Positions 1 to 12,700 of a DNA stretch of 64,000 nt are shown here, one piece after another (the stretch's first letter is position 1; every line of letters begins with the position of its first letter). The notes below the pieces were generated by a model that saw only the letters and a list, made by a program, of their open reading frames with translations, was not told the DNA's origin and did not search any database. Source of the DNA: Blumeriella jaapii (lineage: Eukaryota > Ascomycota > Leotiomycetes > Helotiales > Drepanopezizaceae); assembly GCA_009599575.1 (NCBI GenBank), contig VWND01000003.1, positions 434,001 through 498,000 on the forward strand. Direction: 5' to 3'. A program made the translations under genes and the position numbers.

Positions 1-3000
1 GAAGCAAAACCCGGTGACAAATTCAAATTCAATTTCAAACTCAACCACATACGTAATCTCATGTCAACACGACAGATGCAAGCGAGCGTACCCGCCAACT
101 CACAGCTATTAATAAAGCTCGGTGCCAAATGTACCTCTTCAATCCCCTTCAAGCGCGGGACGCGCTAAACAACAACGTCCCAGTTCCAAGTACACTTATG
201 AGGATGTTACGCAAGCGATTGATTGACTTGGTTCCAAACGCACCATAAACAAGAACAGCAACAAATGAGGTAACGCGAACCGTTTTGGAAAACGTAAAAA
301 ACCACAGCTTGGAAACCATCTATCCTGAAACCCCACTAGCCGGCGGCCTACAGCGCTGACAAAACCGCCATCGAACACGCCGTGAAAGCGACGGAAAGGA
401 TTGCACGTCGATTGCATTTTGAAAAGACCTTCTCTCAAAAGATGGCAAACCCATTATCGCGCCGGTGAAGCAATACTTCGAAGCAGCACAGAAAAGGGAC
501 TTGATACTTTACTCTGGTGCGCTGCGTGCCCTATCGAATCGACGGCGCGCGTTGCGTTGCGTTGCGTAGAGCGAGAGCCTGGTTGAGGAGGTATTGAAGC
601 GGGAGGTTTCGGCTTTGTGTGTGTGTGTGTGTGCATTCGCTTTTCAGGCGATAGATAGGCTTGTAAATGAATGGTTTGAATACACGGAACTTGAAAAAGA
701 AGGGGACGTACTGTACTGTACCTACCTAAGGTAGGTAGGTACGGTAAGTAAGGCCTCTAGAGCTCTGCAGGGCGTGCATCACCAACAACGAACGCCTTGG
801 GCGCCTAATCTTAATCGTCGACTCGCGTGGCCCAGAAGATGCTTTTGTTCCTTGCGTTCCAGCTAAATGTGTATGATGTTTGTAAGATTTCAACTGTGCT
901 GGCCTTCCTGATATAACTTGATTGCTGGGACTGTTGGTAGTTCGATAGGCAGTACTTGGGAGCAAGGAGTGGTCTTGAACGTATTGGTTGATTTGTAATA
1001 AATAGTATTATTCAGCTGTAGAATTGTGCCCTGGGATGTGCATTTGCCAAGCCCCAACGGTTGCTTGATAGGCACGTGATGTGATAGTTCGCAACAGCTT
1101 GTTGCTTTTTTTCTTTTCCTCAAATTTGGCTTAGTATTGATTTTCATTTTTACAGAAAAAGACGACGAAGACGAAGAAGAAGAAGAAGAAGAAGAAGAAG
1201 AAAATTGCGGCGTGAGCATTCGGTTTGACACGACGTCAGGAAAAGCAAGAAAAGCGTCTAGAGCTTCCATGGTGATACGGAATTCAGCAAAGGAGGCTGT
1301 TCAAACCAGCTGTTCAGATGAATTTTTTCTAAAGCCATAAGAAAAAGATTCGCAGCACAAAACAGCGCTCTCAGGTGAATGTTGAAGCATGCAAAATCAC
1401 ACTACACTGATACCAAGGAAGGGGAAATCTTTGCTCGGCCGGTAAGCGTTCCAATCGGCGCTCGGGAATAATGCTCCATACCAGCTAGAGCGAGTCATGG
1501 TCGGAATTTGCAAGACGTCTCTGATGTTGACGAAAGGGGGGGGGGGGGAGTGTGACTGCAATGTACAGTAAGATCAAATGCTGTAACTGTTTTGTAGTGC
1601 TTATGTGGTCTGCGGAGGGAGGTGGTCCCTCAGGCGAAGATCTGAAAGTGGTTTTCTCGCTTACAAGAGCACTAAGCAGCCCTCATGTCTTTGCGCCGGG
1701 CATCACGGTCTCCTGGTTATGTTTCAAGAGGTAGATTCACAAGGCAAATGTAAGCGAAACATGTATTCTGTATCTCGGGCAGGCCACCCACTACAGGAAG
1801 GTTCGCGGTTGAAAAGCCAAAGTAGCCATCCCAGGGCGAAAAATGGGGGTTACGTTTGAATGGCCGATGCGGACCAATCGTTTTGAAGGGCATGACGAAT
1901 GCAAACCGAGTTTTTGGTGATGTTCGCATGGATGATGATATTATTTAACGTCTGGTATTCGCATGGAGAGGGTATTGAAAAAGCTATTATTGAGGAAAAC
2001 GATCTGCGGGCGGGGTACATCGGCAAAGAAGTGACCCCGTACGATAAAGCCAGTTATGGGACATCCAAAATGGGGTCCAGATGTTGCATGATGTGGTGTA
2101 GATACGCTCAGGAATGTGTACGGAAAGGGAAGGTTTGAAAGGCATAGGATTCTACTTTATCTACTCGAGGATCAGGATAACGGTACGAACCCGACCCTTG
2201 TTTTCTGCTCATCGTCCCCCATTCCTCCGAGGCAGGTTGTTTTCGTCAAGGCTACAATTCGCTGTGCTTCACTGATCCCCACTGAATGAATGCTTGTTTT
2301 TTCGCGTAGGACCAACCAGGATTATGGACACTCATTCCGGGGGGTGGGTACAGTACTATCAATAGCCGGCTAGACCGACTATCTACAAGTACTCTGCGAA
2401 GAAAAGCAACCGGAGACTAAACCTCGCGTTGCTGCGAAAACACCCGCATATGTGAAAGGTAGATAGAGTAGCCAAGACTACGATTTCCGAAACGCTTCTA
2501 AGTACTGGACAGGACAAGAGCCTCTTCGCACGACTGTCCTTCTGCTGCGAATACCCTGAATAGATAGCAGGGACGATATGTGACGGCCATCCAAAGATGG
2601 ATTTGTATTTATAGACCTGAGGTGACGCTAGATTCTCGGGAAGGGTGACGAAGAGCAGAATCAACGGCGAGGGAGAGAGCGAGAGCGAGAGCGAGAACAC
2701 GATGTGTGCCGTGTGAACATACTACTTTCATTTGTAAATAGATGATCATGCGCGCGAGTTTAGAATCAAATGAAAGGTAGTCAGTCGACTACCCGCAAAT
2801 GCTAGCACGTGATCCGTAGGGACCCTGAACTGTTGAAGGAGGTCCTTTATTGATGGGGCAAAACATCACACTGCCGCCAAGTCACAACGTCCCAATTACA
2901 TACACCGTCACAACGCTTCACAACTTACAAGCGGCAACAGGTTCTTGATAATGTTACCGAAACCCAGAACACACAAACGTTTTACAGGCTACTTTGGTTA

Positions 3001-3600
3001 AGTTGGAATACCAAAGCAGACCGGACAGCCATATCACTATCTCGCCACCGAGCGCGGACCCCGAAAAAATAGAGCCGATTCTTCTTTCCCGCATCTCGCT
3101 CAAAATGCTCGTTATCACTACCCCGTGCTCTCATTCCCCATCCTGGCAGTGCAACCAAGATTTGGCCCTATCAGAGGCGATCAACCTACGCAGGAATTCT
3201 AAAGCAGGCGACCAAGACGGTGCGTAAGTAGGTAGGTCCATCCCAAGAAGGATCGGGGATAGGACGACAAAGACGACTGATAATGGACCGGATCTCGACC
3301 CCTATCTTGATCGGCTCGTGTCAGCTGATTACCGACCCGGAGACCGTTTTCCTTCTTCGGATTGGGGAAGAGCGCGGCGTTTTTGACTTCGAGGCGAGCT
3401 TACTTGCTGCCTTTGGATGGTTGGCGGGGAGAGTGATCTTTCTCAAGAGAGAGAGGGGGAGGGGGGTGGCCCGAAGTGATGGCAGAAGAGAAAGAGACAT
3501 TTCCACTCATCCCAATTTCCAAAGACTAATCCAGCACACGCGCCGGTCCGTCGGCTGCCGGCCGTACTCAAAATCTAAGCGACATCTAGGAATGCAAGTC
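1..3600. other. Gene-free stretch at left edge
   Basis: I see no supportable gene here: the open frames are short, overlap on both strands and lack splice-linked partners. The stretch holds small simple repeats (GT run near 616-633, GAA run near 1163-1201, G run near 1537-1549), taggtaggta motifs near 727-740, and one fragment of the dispersed repeat described separately (1928-1955). Confidence 0.6.
1928..1955 (+). repeat. Dispersed repeat, short fragment (copy 1)
   Basis: The segment reads gatgatgat followed by attatttaacgtctgg. The same string, without the last base, recurs at 16302-16329, and a diverged version at 3616-3644. Only the head of the repeat is recognisable here. Copies share sequence but not genes, so this is a dispersed non-coding repeat of unknown class. 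Confidence 0.55.
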
Positions 3601-3613
3601 GGTTAGAGCAAAT

Positions 3614-3900
3614 CGGATGATGATGTGATATGATTCAACGTCTGGAGGGGGCAGTGAAACTGCGCAACCTCAAGCCTCCCGTAGGGGATTGAAGACGTGC
3701 TAAGCTAGGGATTTCTACATACATGAAATCCTCGAGAAAACAGTTAACATAAAAGAAATGTGTGACAAGTGTTGCTATCCGAGCCCTTCCCTTACAGGCG
3801 GGATGGTTCTCCATGGAGCTCGTGAAGTGACCGATGGACCAAGACTAGACCAATAACGACCCCCGAGGCTCTTCGCCTTGTAATTCAAATGAAAAGGATT
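3614..3900 (+). repeat. Dispersed repeat, longest copy (copy 2)
   Basis: The head (gatgatgat, then ttcaacgtctgg) leads into a conserved ggggcagtgaaactgcgcaa segment that can fold as a GCAGT-GAA-ACTGC hairpin. The body follows (cctcaagcctcccg, gacgtgctaagcta, gagcccttcccttaca, gggatggttctcca). The body aligns with 6481-6690 at many short blocks and the head with 16302-16352. It has no open frame. It could be a SINE-like or MITE-like non-coding element. Class and exact ends are not resolved. Confidence 0.6.
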
Positions 3901-5930
3901 TTAAACGCACACCAACACCTATGATGCGAATAATATTCCGCGGCCACAACCTTGTCCTTATAGTTCCTAGAATATCTATCTAAATGCTCAACTCCTTTTC
4001 CACAGATCAATCTCCTTTCCACCGAAGTTTTAAAAAAAAACAGGAGAATCCGCTTAGCTGTCTTTCTGTACTCTTTTTTTTTTAATGATTTTTACCCCGA
4101 GATAAGCACCCATTTGTAACGCCGACACGCTATTTACTTCTACAGTTTTCGCTATAATAGCTAAACTATCTACATTCTTTCTTGACTTTTTTGTAACAAA
4201 AACTCTTCTTGCATCAAGACTTTTGCTTGCAAAAAAACTGTAAATCATGTTTTAAGCGATTTGAACCGGCTTCTATATTTCTCGGATTTTCCAAATGATG
4301 TTATTCACCTAACACCTGTGTTTAAGAGGTTTGGAAAATCACTTATGAAAGCTTTCACTGCATGCTTTGCTGAAGTTCAAAAGCTGGCATCATCAATCAA
4401 TGGCAGATGGCAAAAGCATGGAGAAAAAAGACACTCCGTTAAATACAAGGCCTGAATGGAAAATCGTGAGGGGGGAATGAAAACATCTCAAGGAAGCAAT
4501 TGTATGGAAATAATACTCTGTCACAAACACTGTAATCAAAACAACGCTTTTCCAAACAGCCATCTGTGTTAAATCGTACCATGCACTTAATGACCAGTTC
4601 TTCTTTTTTGTGTACTATTTTCTATTCCCGTTTCAATAAATAGATTTAGGAAAACATAACACAATTTAAAAAGAAGTCCTGAAATCAGAAAAAATCATGG
4701 CCACATTGTTTTACTACGGCTTATCAAACAGCAACTAAATAAACAATCCACAAAACCGCTGTCACCGAATAAGAATTTTCTCGATTCTAATACTTTTTGG
4801 GCTTGCAAGTTCACAGCATAATGTGAATCCACACCGCTGTGTTTGGTGCGCTGTTCCACGTCGCAACCCCCCTCCTATCGCTGCGACAGTTCAGAGTCCG
4901 GAACTACAGCAAAAGCCGTTTCCGCTCGGCATCACCCCTTTTAATAAGCAGGAGTAGAAAGAGAAACATAGAAGAGCAAAGAAAAGACGTGTTTTCGAAC
5001 TCCGATCCATCCTTGCTCGAACTTATTTACAATTTAACCCACGCCACACGCTCTTGACCTTCTTCCAACCCTTACCGTAGGTATCCAAGTTAGGCGGCGA
5101 AGGGCGTAGTCGACAGCAGCAGTAGCTGTACCAACACGAATCGCTTTCGGGGTCGTACTTTGTATTTAAATCCTTAGCTTAGCACGTCTTCGTACCCCCT
5201 GGGTGGGAGGTCCTAGGAAGGTAGCCTATCGGCTGCACTCCGCTAGACGTTAATCAATACTACTACTACTACTACTACCGTATCCAAATTACATGTATAC
5301 TCAAAACAGTAAAATGAAATTTTCCTAAGACTTGGGTTGTTTTGATCGGGTCTGATGTGGTATAACCAAGTAGTCAGTTTAAAACATATTTGAATATGAT
5401 GATAAACGTACATGTTTGAACGTAACCTAATATTTACACATACACAAAAACCATACATATCAACCAAAATCTCTACATATATCCATAAATAGTTAAATAT
5501 ATTTAGTTTTTTGAGAATCGTTATAAATCTAAATTGGTTGCTATTTTATGCTACATGCTTTGCCATCTACTTATCTATCCACCTGATTACAGATGACCAG
5601 ATCCATAGATATGTACAGCTGTCTGAAGGCAAACGCAGCGTTTCGTGCACTTTAGCTAGCCTATGTTTTGTAAAACCCGTCAGCCCGTACGGCTGGTAAC
5701 TTTGTCTTTTAAGTCCGGGCTTCGCATGGCTAGACCCGGACGATTGTAAACACATTGTATCCAGCCCTTGGTAGAAAGAGCAGACACCACAGATATTATA
5801 ATATGATTTGCATTCAGGCAGAAAGAACCCTTACGAGTATATACTCGGTTGTTCACCCCCATCTCCCCTCTTTTCCCGGGTCCAGCCTACCGTTAATAAC
5901 TTATAATCAATTGATATATTTACATTTATG
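3900..5930. other. AT-rich stretch without genes
   Basis: This AT-rich DNA has poly-A/T runs and only short overlapping open frames. A small (TAC)n tract lies near 5257-5278. I see nothing that supports a gene. The base composition differs from the gene-bearing half of the window and would fit mutated repeat DNA, but no parent element is recognisable. Confidence 0.5.
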
Positions 5931-5933
5931 TGT

Positions 5934-6416
5934 ACTGATACACTGATACACTGATACACTGATACACTGATACACTGATACACTGATACACTGATACACT
6001 GATACACTGATACACTGATACACTGATACACTGATACACTGATACACTCATACACTCATACACTTATACACTTATACACTTATACACTTATACACTTACA
6101 CACTTATACACTTATACACTTATACACTTATACACTTATACACTTATACACTTATACACTTATACACTTATACACTTATACACTTATACACTTATACACT
6201 TATACACTTATACACTTATACACTTATACACTTATACACTTATACACTTATACACTTATACACTTATACACTTATACACTTATACACTTATACACTGATA
6301 CACTGATACACTTATACACTTATACACTGATACACTGATACACTGATACACTTATACACTTATACACTGATACACTTATACACTTATACACTGATACACT
6401 TATACACTTATACACT
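5934..6416 (+). repeat. 8-bp minisatellite (TNATACAC)n, about 60 units
   Basis: An uninterrupted array of 8-bp units fills about 480 bp. The first block is mostly TGATACAC, then a few TCATACAC, then a long TTATACAC block, and finally interspersed TGATACAC and TTATACAC units. Variants differ at unit position 2, so the array has internal structure. It abuts copy 3 of the dispersed repeat. Open frames through it are by-products of the repeat. Confidence 0.95.
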
Positions 6417-6480
6417 ATTAATCAAATTCCATCGTTGAGCACCAAGAAGAATTCTGTCTTCTAAAAAAAGCTATTTATCC

Positions 6481-6690
6481 TGACAGCCACCTCAGCCTCC
6501 CGTAAAGCATAGGACGTGCTAAGCTACGAATTTTAAACCCAAAAGTATGCTGTCGAGAAAGCAATAATATGTAATAAACATTGGCCAAAACACCTGCTAT
6601 TTGAGCCCTTCTTTTACCCATGGGATGGTTTTTCATAGTACATTTGAAATGGCCTTCGATGGTTCCCAAGATCCCAGAATATATACCTAT
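6481..6690 (+). repeat. Dispersed repeat, body only (copy 3)
   Basis: This aligns with the body of the copy at 3665-3850 through shared blocks: cctcagcctcccg, gacgtgctaagcta, tttgagcccttc and atgggatggttttt. The head with the hairpin is missing; the left end lies just after the 8-bp minisatellite. Divergence between copies is substantial, so the insertion is old. Confidence 0.55.
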
Positions 6691-6845
6691 AGGTATCACA
6701 AAAGCAAGAACCACGATCAGGAAAAGCTGTTCGTACAAGACGTAGATCCCGGGTCTCTGATCCCGCGGTATGGCTGCTTTCTTGGAATCTGTGAAAGCAT
6801 TTTCGGAATTTTGAACGTTGGCGACGCAGAGTTGTTTCTCGAATC

Positions 6846-7320
6846 ATGTGTATGTGTGTACATGTATAGAAGTATATGCACATATATATACATATGTAAA
6901 TTTATGACATATATACACATACATGCACATATATACATTTGTAAATATATGATATATATACAAATGTAAATATATATATACATACACACATACATATACA
7001 CACATACATATACCCAAAAACTTATACACATACATCCACAAACCCCAAGGTATCAACCACCAGTAAACCATCACCATCACCATCACCATCACCAACACCA
7101 ACCCCCCAAAACACCAAATAAAATACGATCCACCCACCTCTCTCTTCCTCTACAGTACTTCCCATACCACTCCCCTCCTCTTCTTCTCCTCTTCCACCTA
7201 CGTATTCACCCCCTTCCCCTCCGATCTACCTATTCACATTCACATTCAAATTCACATTCACATTCACAAACCCAACTCACCCAACTCACCCAACTCACCC
7301 AACTCACCCAACCACCCAAC
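6846..7320 (+). repeat. Simple-repeat block (TA/CA, CACCAT, ACATTC, CCAACTCACC)
   Basis: Successive low-complexity tracts: a TATA/CACA-rich tract (6846-7030), CACCAT units (about 7068-7095), ACATTC units (about 7226-7266) and CCAACTCACC units (about 7268-7310). No gene is visible. Confidence 0.8.
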
Positions 7321-7536
7321 CACCCAATCCAAAACCCACCATCCCCATCTTCCCCACCCCACGAAACAACAAACCAACGCAGATTCAAAGCTGCGCGCGA
7401 ACCCACCCCCCCCCCCCTCCATGCCCATCTGCCCATGCCGTGCGTGCGGCCTTGCTTGACTTACACTCCGATATGCCGATAAACCGTCGGAGGGTGGAGA
7501 AGTGAGCGAGAGGCGGCGAATAGGTAGGTAGGTACC

Positions 7537-7537
<1 letters not shown>

Positions 7538-7621
<84 letters not shown>
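7538..7621 (+). repeat. (GA)n microsatellite, about 42 units
   Basis: A pure AG/GA dinucleotide run of about 84 bp, preceded by taggtaggtaggta. The surrounding 7320-8320 region has no supportable gene. Confidence 0.95.
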
Positions 7622-7622
<1 letters not shown>

Positions 7623-8323
7623 AAGGTACAGCACAGCAGGTCAGTCCGTCTCGCACATCATTCACAAATGAAGATAAGCGAGGAGCGAGGAGCGACCAGT
7701 CACCAAATCCAGACACGAACGAACGACCACACACCCAGATCAGCATTCGCATTCACATCTTCCCCCTCCCCTCTTCATCCCCTTCCAATGTTCCTTTCCG
7801 GGGGTTTTTCTCGGTGCCCAACGGGTCACACGTGTCACACTACGTTTCCAATAATGCTCTCCAGAAAATCCTCTATAGAATAAATTAAAGATAAAGTTCC
7901 AGATAATATCTATCCGTCGGCTCGTGCGAGCGACGTAGGTAGGTAGGTATCTATCTATCTACCTACACCCTGCCGCATATAACTTAGGTATGTATAGGTA
8001 TAAATGTGTCAAAGATCAAACGGAAGAAGCCAAGAAGAAGCATCGCCGCTCGTGTCGTCCCGTTCCCGTGATACGATGCTGCGGCCGTTCGCTGTTCGCC
8101 AACCTCCAATCCCCGTTTCTCGGTATTAATTAGTGCGCCGTTGCAATGAGTAAACCCGCCCGCCCATCCATCCTTCCCAAGAGCGAAGCAGTCTCGTCTT
8201 CGCGAGTCCGAATCGAGCATGCCTGTCCACGTCTCGTAGCGATCGGTGTTCATACACTCACTCTGCTCTCTCCAGTTGGCCCTCTCCTCTCCTCTCCGGT
8301 CGACCTGTCCACCACAGCACTCC

Positions 8324-9588
8324 TCAGTGGCCCGAAAACGGCGTCACGAGATCGATGCTCCGCGGACGGTGCCCGTACCCACTCGGCCCCGTCCGCGGCG
8401 GCAGCGGCCGATCCATGCCCAAGCCCAAGCCTCCCGCGTTCCCATACCCATGGCTCTTGCCATACGCGTACAGGTCCTCGCGACTCCGGCCCGCGCCATA
8501 GCTCGGGCTCGTCCCGCCCACGGCGTACGAGTACGAGTTCGCGGGCGTCGCGCTGGGCGTCGGAGCCGCCGTCTTGCCGCTCGCGAAGGGGATGTAGTCC
8601 CAAACGCCAGAGCCCGTGCGGGCGAGCGACGAGGCGGCGGATCGCGGCGGCGAGGAGGGGTGCGTCGGGGTCTTGGGGAGCGCCGTGGCGAGGGTCCGGA
8701 GCGAGTCGAGGGCGGAGGAGGAGCCGGACGGCGTGTAGCCTCGCGGGGGCGAGGCCGAGTAGTGGTGGTAGGATTCGTCTTGCGCCTCGGGATCCGAGTT
8801 GGAGTAGAAGCTGGGCCGGAACAGCGAGGGTGAGAAGGGCGGGATGATGTCGGGCCCGTCCTCGTGAGCGGGAAATTGGCGGGTGAAGGGCGTGAGAGGC
8901 GGCGAGGAGGGCGAGTAGAAGCTCTGGCGGAGGCCGGGGGAGGGGCCCTGGTCGTGGAGACGGCAGCTGAGAAGGGTCAGCATCACCCATGCGAGGCGCT
9001 TGGAGTGAAGGGTTTGAGAGAGGGAGGGAGGGGGGGAGAGAGGGAGAAAGAAGAGAAGGGGAAGAAGTTGACGAGCCAGGAGAGCGGGATGCTTACGAAT
9101 CGGAGCAGTAGAGGACCGAGGTGTTGAGGGGCAGGAATTGCTTTTCGCAGGTCATGCTGTAGCACTCGTTAGCTGTCTATGGCACCGACAGAAGCTCTGA
9201 AGCCGAGAGGGACGGACCAATACTGGGGGAAGCTCTCCCCACCGTCCCGATCGAGGGCGCGCGCTCCGTCCTCGTCTCGCTCTCGCTCTCGCTCCCGGGT
9301 GCTGCGACTGTTGCTGCTGCTGCTGCTGCTGCTCCCGAAGCCGGTGACTCTCGTGAGATGTGACGGCGTGGTGCGGCGGACCAAGGGGGCGGGCCGCACG
9401 GCTTTCTTCTCGCTGCTGCTGGCCTTCTTCTCCGTCGACTTCTTCTCGCTCGACTTCTTCTCCAGGACGGCGGACTCCCTTCCCGACTTGCGCCGCGAGT
9501 GGTGCTTCTTCTCGGCGGTGCGTGGGGAGAGTTGCGGCGGGGTGGTGGTGCCGTGGGTGCGGACGGGCGGGGGACGAGATTGACCCAT
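8324..9588 (-). CDS. Ecl1-like zinc-motif protein (life-span regulatory factor family)
   Basis: Three exons: about 9588-9218, 9156-9097 and 8966-8324. The introns are 61 nt (GTCCGT donor, CTAAC branch, ACAG acceptor) and 130 nt (GTAAGC donor). Joining them gives YCMTCEKQF...LYCSDSCRLHDQ, a C-x2-C-x15-C-x3-C motif typical of the fungal Ecl1 family. In fission yeast that family extends chronological life span and responds to nutrient and metal starvation. The predicted protein is about 357 residues, far longer than S. pombe Ecl1, because Ser/Lys-rich sequence precedes the motif and a Ser/Pro/Gly/Tyr-rich tail follows it. The first CxxC is created only by the first splice, which supports the intron. 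The start is uncertain: ATG at 9588 is used here. An in-frame ATG at 9789 would add a low-complexity stretch encoded by the 9-bp repeat at 9659-9743. Confidence 0.7.
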
Positions 9589-9658
9589 TGGATCGCCGGC
9601 GACGGCGACGGCGGTGGTGTTGGCGTGTCGTGGAGAGCGGTGGTTGAGAGGGGGGGTG

Positions 9659-9743
9659 GAGAGGTGACGAGGTGAAGAGGTGACGAGGTGAAGAGGTGAA
9701 GAGGTGAAGAGGTGACGAGGTGACGAGGTGACGAGGTGAAGAG
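9659..9743 (+). repeat. 9-bp repeat (GAGGTGAMG)n upstream of the Ecl1-like gene
   Basis: About nine units of gaggtgacg/gaggtgaag. On the minus strand it would read as a Thr/Ser/Pro/His/Leu-rich peptide if the upstream ATG at 9789 were used. More likely it is leader or promoter DNA of the Ecl1-like gene. Confidence 0.75.
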
Positions 9744-9799
9744 GTGTTGTGGTGGTCGTGGTGGTCGGTGGTCGTGGTTGTCTAGTCACGCACCTGGTC

Positions 9800-12700
9800 G
9801 GGGCGGTCGTGGTGATAAGAAGCGAAAGAAAGTGTCGAGGCCGCGTTTCGGCCGCCTCGAGCGCCTCGGCCCTTCAGACGCTGCAACAGCTCGCTAGCGG
9901 CGAAGTCGCGATAAGGGCGGTGACCCTGTTGTCCCAGATGTCAAGGTGGTGCGACGAACGGTGAAAAAGAGGGCGGGATCTTCGTCGTGCGTGGTGTTCT
10001 GGGTTCGTCGATCGGAGGCGGGGGGGGGAGATGCCTGTAGGAGGATGGGGAATCCGGGGATGGGCGATGATGGGCGTGGATGGGCGTGGTTGGATGCCTG
10101 CCGTGAGAGGTCGTGTGATTGGGGGATTGAGATTCGGTGGGATGCTTGGTTGGATGGAGGGTTCGTGAAGTGGTTTATGGATGGGTGAAGAGATGGGGTC
10201 GTGGGTGGTGGGTGGTGGGCTGGGGGTTGGTTGATTTGTTGACTTGTTGACTTGCTCGACCACCGCTCGCGTAGGGCAAAGAAAGGGATGTGACGAGGCG
10301 ACGGCGGCCTTTTGTCTGACCGCTGCTTCCGTCGCGGCAAAGAAGGCGATCGACGAGAAGACTCGAGTGCTTTAGTCCGCAAGATGGCGTGCTTCACCTT
10401 TGACACTTCCTTACACCGTGCTCAAGGGGTCCCGAGCGAGCGAGCGAGCAAGCAAGCAAGCGAGCAAGCTAGCGAAAAGAAAACAGAGAAGCAATTCTCG
10501 GGGCCGCACGAAAAGCAAAAATAACGAGAAAGAAAGAGAAAAGATCTGAGCGTGCCGCCGTTTCTTCTTACCTTCTCGGCATCGATCGATCTATATATCC
10601 CTCCAGATGCCTCGTGCTTTATTTTCATCCCATCCCATCCCATCCCATCCCACCCACCTCCACCACCATCACCACCACCACCACCACCAGCTCCACCTCC
10701 ACCACCTCCACCATACCACATCCCATCCCATCCCGTTCCATCCCGGTCCCCTCCCACCATCCCCATAGGTAAACAGTGGAGAAATTCATTATCGATTATC
10801 GAATAATTGCGTGATCGCGTACTCGCGTACTCGCGCACGCGCTTAAGCGCTTACCCTTGGGCTTCCATGTGCAGCATCGGACATCGCCAGCCCATTAAGC
10901 AAATGAAGAAAAATTAAGAATGCGCGGAAAGAGGAGAGCGCGCCCGATTTAGAAGTCGACACGGCACCACCCACCAAAGCCCGGGCCCCGGCCCCGGGGC
11001 GCCCTCAGGGGCTTTGTTAGAGTGCGGAGGATTGGAAGCAGATGATCCGCGCCATTCGCGCTGGGCTCTTGGGCTCTCAAGCTCTCGAGCTCTGGGTCGT
11101 GAGTACTTTCCGTCGTGTTTTGGGCTCTGCCCTGGTCTGGTCCGGTCGCTTCAGGGATGAGGTGGTCTCGACCTTCTCGCCCCAGCGCGGGATCGGCGTG
11201 GGTGAGTGGATGTGTCTTGGCTGGGCTTCTCCCCCGCGCGGGATACGCATTCCAGACTCTGTGACACTTTGCGTCACGCTGTGCTGTGCTGTACGATGCA
11301 CAGTACAGTGCAGTCACTATACTGTACAGTGCTGTGTACTGTGTGCTGTGTACAATGTACTGTACAGTGCAGTAATATGCATTTCAGCAGCATTATATCG
11401 GTATTAGCGAGACTGTTTACATCATCACGTGACTATCACTAGTGCCGGCCGGGCACGAGAGTAATTTCCTCTCCTTTGTCTCTCTGTATGCACTGTATCT
11501 ACTGCACATCTCTCCTCCCAACTCTCGGTAGAAATCTCAGACACCATTCAATCAATCAGTCTTTCTTTCTTCCATCCATTCTACCCACGGACGTGTGTGG
11601 GAAAGCTCGAGCCAGCAGAGAAGAAAAAGGACGCGACACCCACCCCCACCCATCCCTTCCATCCACCACGGCAATCGGAAAGGAAAACCTAGCTATCCTT
11701 CGACTCTGTTCCCCGAACCCATGCCTGCATGCATGGAGCATCGTCATCCCGGCATCCCGGCATCGCATCATCTCATTCTTCATTCTCATTCTTATTCTCA
11801 ATCTCATTCTCACGCTCACGCTCACGCTCAAACCTCGAGTCAGAGTCGTCGGCTCATTTCGTCATCCATCACGTCGTCGGGGACTCGTCACAACCACGTC
11901 AGCCAGTCCTCGCTTCACGCGCGCCCTCCAATAATCATCGATCCAATCCATTCTTTCTCGTACCGACGATGGACTCCGTATTGGACATTCCTGTCACCAA
12001 ACTCACACCATGAGGTACATACATTTCTACGTAACGTCGAAAAGCAAACGCGTATCATTCTCGACCACATGCTGGTCGTGCACACTTACACACCTCCCCA
12101 ATAAATCCCTCACACGCTGTTTTACTCGTCTCGTTATTACACAACCATCTTACCTGACTAACTCGCGCATTTCCCCTCTTCTTTTTGCTCAGACTTATTT
12201 CTCAGACCTCTCCCACTCCCACTCGCCCTCCCCCTCCCACGTTGCCCCATACAACCATTCACCATCCGTAACCAGGCCGCGCATGGGAGACCTAATCCAT
12301 CAACCCACCAAGCACCCCAGACGTAAGGAAGCGCCCCCCGGCCCCGGCAAAGCATCCGACTCGAGGAAATAGCGTTTAACGGTCAAGATCAAGATTTGTT
12401 TTCAAAATCTTTTCCAAATCCTCCCCTCTCTCCTTAGGGGACCTGCCGCATTCGTGAAATACCGTCAATTGTGTTTCCCCTCGGTCTTCCTACGCCCCAC
12501 GTTCAACGCCACGCCGAGGTAGATTGATGAGCGACGAGTATTGAGTAAATCGATTTGAGATGGTTTTGGTTTGGGTTGGAATGGGCAGGTTGGCAGATAG
12601 GTCGGTAGGTACCGTGAGTGAGTGAGTGAATGAGTGAGTGAGTTTACAGAGGCACTGTATGTACTTTCCCTGACCACACATGGCATTGCCTCGACAGCGG

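Noticed and set aside
5831..6055. Repeat peptide (CISVSVYQ)n open frame
   Set aside because: Translation of the 8-bp minisatellite; no start context, partner exon or conservation.
8146..8990. Open frames of 195-246 codons over the Ecl1-like gene
   Set aside because: Arg/Pro-rich shadows on both strands; only the spliced frame contains the cysteine motif and closes across both introns.
9894..10406. 170-codon minus-strand frame upstream of the Ecl1-like gene
   Set aside because: Pro/Ser/His low complexity, probably 5' leader or promoter DNA; no motif and no convincing splice to the gene.
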